DNA from: Tetracentron sinense | Taxonomy: Eukaryota > Streptophyta > Magnoliopsida > Trochodendrales > Trochodendraceae | Direction of reading: 5' to 3' | DNA: 64,000 nucleotides | Assembly (NCBI GenBank): GCA_015143295.1 | Contig: CM026567.1 | Span: 10,620,416 to 10,684,415 of the forward strand | Made by a program: the position numbers and the translations under genes | Notes under the pieces: generated by a model | The model's database searches: none | Told to the model about the DNA's origin: nothing | Seen by the model: only the letters and a program-made list of their open reading frames with translations | Shown: positions 44,948 through 55,891 of the stretch, one piece after another | How the letters are laid out: each line of letters starts with the position of its first letter | How positions within the stretch are numbered: position 1 is the stretch's first letter

Positions 44948-45238
44948 GGGTGGAGACCAGCAATTACAGTGAAGCAAATTCTTGTGGGCATACAGGATTT
45001 GCTGGACCAGCCGAACCCTGCTGATCCTGCACAGACAGACGGATATCACCTTTTCATCCAGGCATTCTTCCACCTCCAAACTCTCAAAATTTGGATTCTT
45101 AAATTTACTATTGCCGCTCTCTGAAAATGCCACAACTGTTAATACTAAGCAATGTGATTCTGATATTTGCAGAAACCTGGGGAGTACAAGCGAAGGGTAC
45201 GGCAGCAGGCCAAGCAATTATATCCGCCTCTTGTCTAA
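44948..45238 (+). pseudogene. Captured SUMO-conjugating enzyme (SCE1/UBC9) fragment
   Basis: Two exon-like pieces. 44948-45061 reads [16 protein letters not shown], then [16 protein letters not shown] and YHLFIQ. 45173-45238 reads KPGEYKRRVRQQAKQ and ends PPLV with TAA. Together they match the C-terminal half of plant SCE1 (UBC9), the E2 enzyme for SUMO. The intron between keeps an AG acceptor but begins GC in place of GT, and the codon before GWRP is TAG. The catalytic cysteine region lies upstream in the family and is absent, so no active enzyme is possible. It lies inside the CACTA element on the strand opposite to the transposase. Confidence 0.88.
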
Positions 45239-46570
45239 TGCAACACCTGCCTTTGCTAGATATCTATCACTACATTTGTTAGTGACCCCTGTGTATGTGT
45301 TTACTGCATAGATACCACTTTTCAGGTTGGGGACAACTTTTATTGGAAGTGCACTGACAATAGACCACCGGCTTAAAAGCCAAGTATGCATATTGGTGTA
45401 ATGGTATGTTCATTTTAGGTGTGTTAAGTCGTGTGATTATACAACAGTAATTGGTACTGGTTCTCATTTTGGCTGAAGATCGAAAAAGCAAAAGCTGATC
45501 TCATATGCATACTTGTCAAGTGGAATAACTCGATGGTGTATATAACTCACCGAATTTTCGAAATACTGAATTCTATATTCCATTTGGAAGAACGTCTACC
45601 ACACACATCTGATGCTCGTGACACGATCACTGCTCTTATATGGAAGTTGAGTAAGACTTCACCAGCCAATCACGCTTGTCAATGACAGAGTGGGCCCCAT
45701 TTCCCCCAAAAAGGTACACCCTAATCTCCATCCATTGTCTTCTAACGTCCTTTTTTGGCGCCAAAAAACAAAATTATTTGATTTTACTCTATTTTTCCTT
45801 TTTAGTTCTTATCTACAAACTGGAGACTAAGAGCTGTCTCTGTTCTTGCCGTTTTCTGCAACTTGGAGAGCTTTAATGTCGGAATTATTGTTCACACGTT
45901 AGCAAGGTAACAGTATTTCTACATTTTCAAACCCTAGTTTACCCTCTTTGCAACTATCTATTCACTAATGTAAATAAGGAAGATGAAAATAAAAGAATCG
46001 TCTGAAATTCTTCTTTTCTTCTTAAAACGCTCCTTAATTTAGGGTTTTAGATATGCTTAAAGGCACCCCAGATCATTACATAATGTGAAAAGAAGAAAAA
46101 AATCAGCTTTATGGTCTTATGTTGGATGAATTGAAGTTTTTGGATCCTGTTCTCATGTTGGATGAATTGAAGTTTTTGGGAGGATTCCTATGTAATTGAA
46201 GTTTTTGTTTTTTGGTTTATTCATTAATGGTGTCTCAGAGATTCTGTTCTTCATTTTTCTAAAAAAAAATTTATTTGGGTTCTGTTTTTTTAGGTTTCGA
46301 GACTGTTACATACATGTTACAGGTATGAATTAAGATGAGATTACAAACTCATCAAGATTTTTAGTTTGTGGGGAGAGATATCAGGTTATCAGAAACTGAA
46401 TTGCGGTTCCTTGGATTTCAGGGAGCTTTCACTCATCAAGATTTTAATTAATATAGTATCTAAACGACTAAACCCAATTATCAGAAACAGAGCTCCGGAT
46501 CAAAATTTATCACAAAAAATAAAAACTTATAATAATCTGTAAATTCGAATGTAATAAATAGTTTCAAAAT
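45239..46570. other. CACTA region with E2F-like palindrome, no gene seen
   Basis: No coding match. It holds GCCAATCA near 45666 and the 18-bp palindrome TTTTTTGGCGCCAAAAAA at 45751-45768. An AAG-GTAACAG splice-donor-like site lies near 45905, followed by intron-like T-rich sequence. It looks like a captured promoter and first non-coding exon of a host gene, but this is inference. Confidence 0.4.
45751..45768. promoter_or_regulatory. Perfect 18-bp palindrome with E2F-type core
   Basis: TTTTTTGGCGCCAAAAAA contains TTTGGCGCC, which fits the E2F consensus TTTSSCGC on both strands. Nearby CCAAT (45668) supports a promoter origin. No adjacent gene is identified. Confidence 0.5.
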
Positions 46571-48019
46571 TTATACCTGGGAAGTACTACAAAACTCTGA
46601 GGAATCTGGCATATGTGCCCCATGAGTAGAAAACTCGGAAGATGAACGCCCCTTAATATTCTCTTCAAAAATTGAAAGTCGTTTGCTAAGGGCCTCAACT
46701 TTTGCCTCAAGGCTTTTAGATTCTTTCTTCCCCCGTTTAATAGCCTCCTTGTAAGGAGCTGACACACGAATAGTGGTCTTAGACACACCACTACCCAATC
46801 CTCGTACACGCCCCCTTCCATCACGACCACATACCTGATAACATAACAAAAATTAACATTAAATGAGGAATTTCAGTAGAAGGAATACAATACAAGAAGA
46901 GAGAAAGGAATCACATACCTGTGCAACAGGGTCATTATCTAAATCTGCATGTCCTAGTGATGGATCCATGCTAATAATTTGTCTTATTTCATCCTACAAA
47001 AAATAGAATTAGTTACAAAAACTTATATTAATTGCTTATTGATAAAATAAAAAAAAATAAAAAACTAGAGTTTTTATTCTCACTATTTGTTGGCTTGTGA
47101 CAGGATAAGGGCAAGTCCCATCTATCTTTGTATGGGTGGCCACATATACTTCTGTTCTTGACACTGTACCACTAGAGCTCTTTCTTTTCTGTAAAAGAAA
47201 ATATACAATTAAATAAGCAAGCATTAACATCTTATTTAATGATTAAAGCTCCTCACAGCATCTTTGCCATCATAATATTACCATAAAGTAATAATTAATA
47301 ATAATCAAGCATTCACATCATATTATTACCAGATCCTCGGCAGTTCTCGCTGCTCCTCGTCTACCAGACGTGTGCGGGCTCTTCATCTGCTCCCTAGAAT
47401 ACTTGCCCTTTGCCCGACGAGCCTTGACTTCATCTGTTGAACACATATCAACAAATTTCTCCCAATCTTCACTCCTCACCTGATGATGTGGATTTCTTTT
47501 TCGTTCGGCATCCGTTTCGAATTTGTCGTAATGTAGGTGGAGCTCGTGTTTCCAATTCCTCCAGGTGGAGTTGGCAGACTTCAATACTGCATCTTTATGT
47601 ATGATTGGAACATTATACTGGGACTGTGATCAACATTAGAAGATAAATCATATTTGTCAATATAAAAAGAAAATAAATTATAATAACAATCACATGCACT
47701 CACCATGACAAGGGTCCAAATAAGCTACTTGATTTCATCTGGAACTACAACCCAACTAGTGTATATAGGTGGACAATGTGTCCTCGTGACCTTCCCCACA
47801 AATGTCGAAAACTTTGTCTCACCAATGAACTGCCCATCTTCATTAAATTCGGCTAAGCGACGTTCATCTACACAAAAAATATATTATTAGGTAACAATTA
47901 ATAACAAATATTAAGCAAATGAATGTAATAAACTCACCACTTTGTCCAGACCCACTAGGATCAGACCCACTAGGTTGAGACCCACTAGGTTCAGACCCAC
48001 TTGATTGCTCTTGGCTCAT
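46571..48019 (-). pseudogene. CACTA second transposase gene (Transposase_24-like), one stop
   Basis: Six exons with GT-AG introns fit in phase: 48019-47938, 47867-47704, 47623-47330, 47188-47084, 46993-46919 and 46834-46571. They total 984 bases, 327 codons and a stop. The start is MSQEQSSGSEPSGSQPSG, a repeated P-S-G-S segment. Exon 3 carries KSANSTWRNWKHELH and EDWEKFVDMCSTDEVKARR, typical of the plant Transposase_24 family. The end has VCGRDGRGRVRGLGS and a coiled-coil-like KESKSLEAKVEALSKRLS. An in-frame TAG at 47725-47727 (after PDEIK) interrupts exon 2; the likely ancestor is CAG. Predicted partner of TNP2 in transposition. Exon boundaries are my reading. Confidence 0.75.
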
Positions 48020-48269
48020 TTCTGCAATTTTTTATAACAAAACTAATATAAAATGGGAACGAACTTATAATTATCCAACAAGTAAGCAAGTACATAAAGA
48101 AATGAGATTAATAATTAAATGCTACAAAAAATGCAGAAAATCCACGTACATGAATGATAGAGGAACAAACTAAGCAAGCAAGCAAAGATGTTTACAATCA
48201 AAATAATCTTATTCCATTGATAATTCATGTCAAAGATGTTTACATTCAAAATAAGCAAGCAAGTACATG

Positions 48270-51200
48270 CTAAATACATTCATTTTCATCATCTTCTACT
48301 ATATCAGCGACTAATGCAGATGTTAAACTATCTGCTTTCATTCTTGCTTCAAACACTAAGGGATCTTCATAAGCATCCACATCTCGATGCAATCTCTTTG
48401 GAGCATCTAAGACAACATACCAATTATCCCTAGTGTGATCCTTGCAATAAAAGACCTGAGTGGCTTGAGATGCAAGAATAAACGGCTCATCATCTTCCTT
48501 TAAATTTCTTTTGAACCTCCCCAGGTTAGCAAAGATCAAGTTTGTTTCTGGATCAACATAACATCCATTTGATTTATCTTCTATACGCACCCAATCACAA
48601 AAGAATACTACTTCTTTGAAATCATAGTAATTCAATTCAAGAATTTGTTTGATGATGCCATAATAAGTGACTTCTTCTTCCACAAGGTTCTTATCTTTGG
48701 CACTTGCCCTGAAACTAGTAACAGCCTTTATGGAGACTCCACTATTCTGTGTCGTCATGCTCATTTCCCATTCCGCTGTACAAAAAACATATCCATTTAC
48801 CGCATATGCACTATATGACAAGGCATTTAAGTCTGGACCATCAGCAAGCCTCTTCAGGGTAGATGTTTTTTCTTTTTCTAGTTGTTGTCGTAACCAAGGA
48901 ATGTAATCCATCGCTTTTTTTGTTTGTTGATTGCCTCTTCGACTTTTATCACTAGACATGTGTGATTGAAGGTATGTTTGATACTTCCTGTGAATGCAAA
49001 TAATAGATCTTTAAATTAAGTATTAAAGTGTGTTAAAATCAAAATAATAATTGTAAAGATATAAATATCAAATTTTGCTTACTTCTCCCACTCAGCATTT
49101 TCAGGGCATTGTTGTAGAACCCATCTGCGTGCTTGCTGGTAAAGTAAATGTGGGAGACGGTAGGCCTTTCCCTTTTTATCAATAGGATAGGCAAATTCAA
49201 CTTCATCATCTCTCAATGCCCTTCGTCCCCGCTTATGGCTTCCTTCCCTACCATTAGGCATGTACTCCATGCAGAACCTCATTGATTCTTCCATTAGGTA
49301 CTGTTCTGTAATAGAGCCCTCTGGAAAAGTTTGATTCACTACATATCGTTTGTATGTTTTCATCATCCTGTAAACGATAACATCAATCAACTATTGATAC
49401 GATACCTTTAAATTAAAAAAACTATGTAATCCAAAATAATTTTAATTTACCTCTCAAAAGGATACATCCATCGATATCTAACAGGTCCGCAAACCTGTGC
49501 CTCCTCTGCCAAGTGCACAACGAGGTGTGTCATGGAAACAAAAAATGATGGCGGGAAGTATTTTTCGAACACACATAGTGTTTCAACAATGCGTTGTCTC
49601 ATCTCCGAAAGCTCAATACGGACAATAACCTTGGAACATAGGATATTGAAAAATATTGACAATTGTCGAATAGCAGCACGCAATGGCTTATGTTTCTTGA
49701 ATGCGTGCATCAATAACACTGGTAGTAGTTGTTGTAGAAGGATGTGATAATCATGTGACTTCAAGCCTTTAAGTTGAAAATCCTGCAAACTAACATTATG
49801 TTTCCAATTTGCACTGTATCCGATAGGAACCTTCAAATTATGCAAAGTTTTACAAATTATCTCTTTCTCCACTCGAGACAAAGAAAAAGGAGCTTTTAGA
49901 AAAGATACTTTGTCATTTTTTTCAATCGGCCATAGATTTCTTCTTATCTTCATAGCCTTAAGGTCCTTACGGGCTTCAATATCATCTTTTGTCTTACCCT
50001 TCGTGTCCATAATTGTTGCAATTAAATTCTCTGCAATATTTTTTTCCACATGCATTACATCCAAATTATGACGAATATGCAAATCCTGTACAAATGAACG
50101 AGATATATTATTATCAATGCGATATATTCCACAAAACATTAATATTAGAAAACATCTTATAAAGCACCTTCCAGTATGGTAAGTCAAACAAGATTGATCT
50201 CTTTGACCATGCAGTGCTTTCCTCGGTCGTGGACTTCTTCCTCTTCTTTCCTGCTACCTTTCCAAACTTAGTCTGAATAGCTTCCATTTTGCATAATACT
50301 TCAAACCCACTCAAACGGCGAGGATGTTTCCTAAGTTCTTCTTTCCCATTAAATTGTGATTTTTGACTCCTGAAAGGATGATTTAAATCTGCTAGGAATC
50401 TTCTATGACCCATGTAGGCAAACTTTTTTCCATGTGATAGCCACACTGAGTCTATCCCTTCACTACAAACAGGGCAACCATACTTTCCTGCGGTCCTACA
50501 ACCCGAAAGATGGCCGTACGCTGGAAAATCATGTATAGCCCACAACAAAATTGCTTTCATGATGAACCTATTCTTAGTGTGAGAGTCATATGTTATGGTT
50601 CCAGTAGACCACAATTCATTCAACTCTGCGACCAATGGCTGCAAGTAGACATCAATGTCATGTCCTGGACCATTTGGGCCAGGAATCAATAGTGTTAGTA
50701 TGGTAAATTCCTTACGCATGCATAAAGATGGGGGAAGATTGTAAGGATCAATCATAACAGGCCAGCAACTATAAGAGTTACTCTTGTTCCCAAAAGGATT
50801 GAATCCATCTGTTGCAAGGCCTAGCCGAACATTACGTGGTTCAGCAGTAAAGTCACTCCACCTAATATTTAATGATTTCCAACAAGAAGAATCTACCGGA
50901 TGGCGCATGTGGCTATCATTTTCAACTGAATTTGCATGCCATTTCATACTCTCTGCAATCCATGGTACACTGTACATTCTTTGCAACCTCTGTGTCAATG
51001 GAAAATATCTTAGCTTCTTCCACGGTAAAGGTTTAGCCTTCGGCTTTGAGTCGTCCACCGGTTTCCATCTGCTTTCACCACACGTAGGACAACTATCCTT
51101 ACTAGCATGCTCTCTCCAGTATAGTATGCAATCATTACGACATGCATGGATAATCTGGTAGTCCATACGCAAAGACTTGATCAACTTCTTCGCAGTGTAG

Positions 51201-51838
51201 GTACTATCCGGCAAAGTGTTCTCATCTGGTAAAATCTTTTTGATCGTTTCTAATAGCTCTGTGAAGCTATTATTAGACCACTGATGTCTAGCTTTCATGC
51301 TCAACAACTGAACAGTGACTGATAATTTTGTGTGCTCACCTCGACACGAGGGATATAGGGGTTGCATCGCATCCTCCATTAACTTCTTGAACTGAATATC
51401 CTCCTGTGAATCACCTGAAGCTTGACCGTCATCTTTATCATGAACTTCATTTAGGCATGTATCCATGTCATCGGGACTAACACGTCCAAATGTGTTATTC
51501 AACATATCTGTCATTCTTGGGTACAAATCTTCATGTTGATTGCTAGTCGACGTACTAGGAACCCCAACATTATCATGATTTATCAGAAATGGTTCTCCAT
51601 GGTTGATCCACCTTGTGTACGACTTATCTATACCATCACATATTAAATGCTCTGAGATAACTTCTAGGGTTTTCTTCCCTTGCAGATTACGACATTTAAC
51701 ACAAGGACAACAATGCCAATCAACACCCTTACAATTCTGTTTTGCGAATGATAGGAATGATGCAACACCTTCAAGGTATTCAAAAGACATCCTCGGTGCT
51801 ATCATCCACTCCTTGCTTGGGGGGGTCGAAGAAGACAT
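48270..51838 (-). CDS. TNP2: TNP2-type CACTA transposase, apparently intact (1102 aa)
   Basis: Four exons in phase: 51838-50168, 50085-49451, 49367-49083 and 48987-48270, with GT-AG introns, 3309 bases in total. The start MSSSTPPSKEWM leads into a Transposase-associated zinc domain with WHCCPCVKCRN (about residues 40-85). Next is the TNP2 (Transposase_21) domain in exon 1, with TCGESRW, GHLSGCRTAGKYGCPVC and a LPYWK end. Exon 2 (RHNLDVMHVEKNIAENL, then FFVSMTHLVVHLAEE and RYRWMYPFER) is DUF4218. Exon 4 (YYDFKEVVFFCDWVR, GCYVDPETNLIFANLGRF) is DUF4216. The domain order is that of plant CACTA transposases, which cut and paste the element in the nucleus. The joins restore family sequence across every intron, e.g. 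LPYWK-DLHIRHNL. No stop or frameshift is seen. Confidence 0.9.
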
Positions 51839-52727
51839 CTTCTAGTTAGCTGGGTAAAAATTCAAAATGATATAAGAAACTTGGGATCTAATGTTCACAA
51901 TGATATAATTACATATATTATAATGTATTTATAGAAGTTGGCTTTTTGAAACCTTCACCCGAACCCAATCCAAAGTAAGCTTGGGTTTGGCATTTCTCAA
52001 TTATTCATTTTTTTCCTCTCATTCTCTCTGATCTCATCATCATTTCTCTCGAAGAGAAAGAGGAACTCAAAAAATAAAGAAATAGAGTTGGTTTCTTGGT
52101 GGCCACCGAGTGTGTGAGGTTTGAGTTATGGAAATATTCTCATTACAGAATGGGTTGTGACAACTGTTGAAACCAAACTACTAGATCAAAGATATATCAG
52201 TTTCAGCAGTGACCCCTAAGTACTAAGTAACACCTTGTGGGGTTGTGTTCAATAAAAAAAAATCTTATTTTTTTTTATAGAATAAGTCAAATAAGCTCTA
52301 TTCTAAACTTGCCAAATGCTAAGTCAGAAAGGCATAAGTAGGATGATATCATTCCCCCATAATCCTTGGAGACTATGATTCTAAAAACTCATACAGTGCT
52401 CTTTCTATGATCCATGCACCATGGTTGATTGATTTCGAATAAATATCTGAACTTGAAGCGTTTGAAGAAGGGAAACCCTAGAAATATTGGGATATCAACA
52501 AAATTAACTGAAAAACACAGTACTAAGCGGCAATGATCTCAAATAGCACGATCAATAACCTGCAACTTCTTAGAATCGGCTGTTCTGGCCAGAAATTTAC
52601 AGATCCATGTTTAAATATAAACAACTCATGCAAAAAAAAAAGATAGTGAAGATCAAAGACAAAAACTAATGAAACAGTATATAGATTAAAAAGGGAAAAA
52701 TATATAATAGCAAAGAAACCTTCAATA
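51839..52727. other. 5' flank of TNP2, no gene seen
   Basis: Upstream of the transposase start. AT-rich, with a CT-rich stretch near 52010-52030 that could lie near the transcription start. No coding feature. Confidence 0.45.
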
Positions 52728-53014
52728 AATCCAATCGAGAAGCCGGAATTTCATAAGGAGTAACCCCAAAAATTTCGTGAAAATATTTTCCTGAAATTTC
52801 AGCGGCGAGAGGAATCAAGAGAAGGAGGAGAAGAACGATACATGACACCGCGTGGAACGGAGCAGCGGCAAGTTCATGAGGAAATTCCGGTTGCCGGAGA
52901 ATGCAAAGGTGGATCAGGTGAAGGCGGCAATGGAGGATGGGGTTCTTACGATTACTGTTCCAAAGGAGGAGATTAAGAAACTGGATGTGAAGTCCATTAA
53001 GATCTCTGGCTGAG
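52728..53014 (+). pseudogene. Captured class I small heat-shock protein fragment
   Basis: From about 52797 the plus frame reads SGERNQEKEEKNDT, stop, [16 protein letters not shown], then [32 protein letters not shown] and KSIKISG with TGA. This is the end of the alpha-crystallin domain and the C-terminus of a cytosolic class I HSP20. The stop is TGA in place of the conserved TGG before [10 protein letters not shown] weaker match (EKPEFH) extends left to about 52728 with frame breaks. The first half of the gene is missing. A leucine-rich frame on the opposite strand (52666-52848) is the antisense of the lysine/glutamate-rich part. Confidence 0.9.
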
Positions 53015-54270
53015 TTCTGTTAAATGAATTTGGTTTACCTAGGGTTGGGTTCTTCTAGGGTTCTGATGTCAAATATAATATGATGTTCTGTTTTGTGAAT
53101 TTTCTGCAGTGACTTTTAAAGATAGAACTTCTATGTTTCTTATCACATTGTGCCAAATGAATCATCATCTGGTATTGTTCAGCTTTGATGATCCATTCGC
53201 CATTTCGAATGCTTACAATCATTCATATTCGAAGATAAATCCATCCATTTGATTTTCTGCAATCATTTAGTATTAGGAGGAAATGGGAGCAACTTGATTC
53301 AAATTGGTTAGCCATGAACAATTCAGACATTTTGATTTTGTTTGGGTTGTGGGACTATGCTAGCTATACTTCTACTTCTAGCATTGAAGTCAATTAAATA
53401 ATTATTAAGCACATAAGACTTATCTGGATGCAGTAAATGAACAAATTTTCCTGAAGTCTTGTAAGAAAATTGGAGATATCTTGAAACTGTATGGATGATT
53501 GAATCACAGAGAGAGAGAGAGAGAATAAAATTTGAATACCAATTATTAAATCTATTTCGATCTAGCCTAGCCAAATTCAATAAAAAAAACGATCATGCCT
53601 AAATAAATTTCTGCTCATCCAGGAAATTAAAAAGAGGAAGAAGATCAAACATTGAGAGCAATTTGGCCTTAAAAAAACCCTAGAAAACACAGGACTTGAA
53701 GATGAAGGTTTTAAAAATGAACTGATTTACAGTACTTCAGTATATGTATTTGAAAGATGATAAAGTTCGGCCTTTTAAGAACCCGAGCACAGATCTTAGA
53801 AGCTAAAGGATAAGCAAAGATTAATCAGCGATAATGCATAGAAAAGAAACAAAATCTTGTAATACGGAACTTTAACCTAAATTCCTCCAAGCGAACCTTA
53901 TCATCCAGATCTCAACAGCCTAGAAAAATGCAATATTTTCTAATGATTCACGGCAAAAGAGAAAAAATAAACCCTAAAAAACTACTGATCTTTACAAAAA
54001 CACTATAAAATTGGAACATTGGTCCTGTTTCTCCATAAAATTCTAGATGGTGATCTCAAAGATTACAACAGAACAAAGTACACTATTATCCGAGCATTAG
54101 TTCAGAATCTTTTCAAGAACCCTAAAAAACTACTGATCTTTACAAAAAAAAAACATCAAAAGATAAATACCTCAAACCCTAACCGATTATACGACCTCTT
54201 GTGCAAACCTCGGCTTTCACCACCACCACCACCACTTGATAATTACCTCTGGGGAAACCGAGAGACGGCC
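53015..54270. other. CACTA region between captured genes, no gene seen
   Basis: AT-rich with a (GA)n run at 53508-53524 and a CACCACCAC run near 54221. The first part may be 3' flank of the captured HSP20 gene and the last part 5' flank of the ERF; neither can be shown. Confidence 0.4.
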
Positions 54271-54380
54271 GGCGAGAGGGGAAACCGAGAGATGTCAAGA
54301 GAGTGACGTCGGCGAGAGGGGAAACCGAGAGATGTCAAGAGAGTGACGTCGGCGAGAGGGGAAACCGAGAGACGGCCGGC
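54271..54380. repeat. 40-bp tandem repeat, 2.7 copies
   Basis: Units at 54271-54310 and 54311-54350 are the same, beginning GGCGAGAGGGGAAACCGAGA and continuing GATGTCAAGAGAGTGACGTC; a partial third reaches 54380. Related GAGAGGGGAAACCGAGAGA pieces extend to about 54450. They lie just upstream of the captured ERF. Confidence 0.9.
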
Positions 54381-54499
54381 GACTAGAGGCCAGAGGGACT
54401 GCGAGAGAGAGACGTCGGCGAGCGAGCAGCAACGAGAGGGGAAACCGAGAGAGCAGAGCAGCCGAGAGAGTGAGAGAGCAGAGCAGAGCAGATTAGTCA

Positions 54500-55000
54500 A
54501 TGTCTGAATCACTTCTTGTTCCCGACCCAGAAATAGCAATCTCTGATTACTTGAACGATGACTCCAACCGCGATCGATCTCTCTCAGAGTTCTTCGGCCA
54601 CCATCCGATTCCTTTCGACGAGAATCGAAACGATTTCTTCAGTTTCGGAACAAAACGTCAAATGATTGATTTGACAACTCCAAAAAACCCTAATTCGAGT
54701 TCTCTCCCTCCACCTCCAGTTAAGAAACTCGAGTTGTTGCACTTCACGGAGCAGCCTCAAGTTCCCGGCCAAATATCGTCAGAGTTGGGGAAGCGGAGAC
54801 ACTACAGAGGCGTACGAAGAAGGCAACGGGGAAAATTCGCGGCGGAGATTAGAGACCCCAAACGTCGGGGATCAAGAATTTGGCTCGGAACCTTCGATAA
54901 CGCAATTGAAGCAGCAAAAGCTTACGATCGTGCAGCGTTCGAAATTCGCGGAAGCAAAGCCATCCTCAACTTCCCTCTCGAAGCCGGAAAGCGGGCTTAG
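54500..55000 (+). pseudogene. Captured AP2/ERF transcription factor, truncated (166 codons)
   Basis: The open frame starts [18 protein letters not shown]. It contains one AP2/ERF domain at residues 101-160 ([51 protein letters not shown]). The [13 protein letters not shown] and EAGK features fit ERF-type proteins near ERF5/ERF6. The conserved VRRRPWG is VRRRQRG here, so the DNA-contacting tryptophan is lost. TAG at 54998-55000 ends the frame, but homologous-looking sequence continues in frame (PEPPGSNGRKRRRGTE). So the gene was longer and is now cut by a stop. It has no intron, as usual for the family. It lies about 300 bp from the CACTA right end. Confidence 0.88.
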
Positions 55001-55217
55001 CCTGAACCACCGGGAAGCAATGGCCGGAAAAGACGCAGAGGCACTGAGATAGAGGAAGTAGAGAGAGAGAGAGGAAGAAACCGAGAGAGCAGAACAGCCG
55101 AGAGAGTGAGAGAGAGTAAGAAACCGAGAGAGATAGAGATAGAGTTAGGGTTAGGGTTCTCAAAGAATGACTGCCATACGCAGTTGTTTATTGCGCCACT
55201 CGTAAGCGACTCACACA

Positions 55218-55299
55218 AGCCGTCGGTAATTTAACGACATCCTTAAGCCGTCGTTTTTCCCGTCTTTTGGTGTCGTTTTTAACTCATTTTCACGTAGTG
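55218..55299. repeat. Right terminal inverted repeat and subterminal motifs
   Basis: Ends ATTTTCACGTAGTG, the inverse of the left end; similarity extends about 28 bp with a few mismatches. AAGCCGTCGGTAA, AAGCCGTCGTTTT and related copies lie just inside. TTAGGGTTAGGG near 55146 is a chance telomere-like stretch. Confidence 0.85.
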
Positions 55300-55790
55300 T
55301 GAAGCCCTAAAGGCTCGGGTTAAACTCTTAAGGTAAGAGTGAACCGACCAAAAGACCATAATACCCTTACTGAAATTTCTGTAAAAACGCGAGTACCGAG
55401 CGATCGGTGTTAATGACCGATCGATCGGTTGCCTACCGAGCGATCGGTGTGTTGACCGAGCTCTCGACCAAAAATCAACTCTCTGGAAAATTTCCCCATA
55501 CAAAAATCTTGACCAGTCGATAGCTACCGAGCGATCGGTTTTGGACCGATCGATCGCTCCATGGACTGAGCGATCGGTGGTCTACAGGTCCAAACTGTTT
55601 TGGCCATAACTTTTGACTCGTTCGTCCGATTTTGACGATTCAACTTGCGTTGGGTTCGTACTTCGAAAAGGAATATTTCTGACATTTTGGAATTTCCAAT
55701 TTCTTCCTTATTTATTAATTATATCTCTTTAAAGGCAAAATGGCAACGAAAGTGTCATGCATTAAATGTGAAAAGGTCCGGGGCTCTACA
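55300..55790 (-). repeat. LTR A (3' LTR of minus element A), proximal part
   Basis: Starts after the CACTA element with the second TGA; the LTR start TGTAGAGCCCCGGAC is at 55790. It is continuous with 40472-42190 before the transposon entered. Confidence 0.9.
55396..55578 (-). promoter_or_regulatory. CGATCG palindrome cluster in 3' LTR A
   Basis: Six to seven boxes around CTCTGGAAAATTTCCCCAT; one replaced by GAGCTCTCG. Close to the cluster at 6110-6291. Confidence 0.7.
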
Positions 55791-55803
55791 TTCTCCCCCC
55801 CTT
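55791..55803 (-). promoter_or_regulatory. Polypurine tract of minus element A
   Basis: On the minus strand the tract reads TAAGGGGGGAGAA directly before the 3' LTR start. Upstream is the TTCGAGGACGAAAGTTTTG stretch common after Tekay pol. Confidence 0.88.
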
Positions 55804-55891
55804 ACAAAACTTTCGTCCTCGAAATTTAGACGCTACTTGCATTACAAACCAAAGAGAAAATTACAAGTCATATACAAACTTATACAAAAAC

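Larger units (their letters stand above)
42191..55299. mobile_element. CACTA (En/Spm) DNA transposon, 13.1 kb
   Basis: Ends are CACTACGTGAAAATG on both sides in inverted orientation, flanked by TGA (42188-42190 and 55300-55302), the 3-bp duplication typical of the superfamily. The cut LTR A sequence joins cleanly across it. It carries a TNP2 transposase (48270-51838, -), a second transposase gene (46571-48019, -) and pieces of three host genes on the plus strand: SUMO-conjugating enzyme, small heat-shock protein and ERF. Subterminal regions have repeated ACGACGGC motifs. With an intact main transposase it could be recently active; the second gene has one stop. Confidence 0.95.

Noticed and set aside
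52666..52848. Minus-strand frame with a signal-peptide-like leucine run
   Set aside because: It is the antisense of the lysine/glutamate-rich part of the captured HSP20 fragment.
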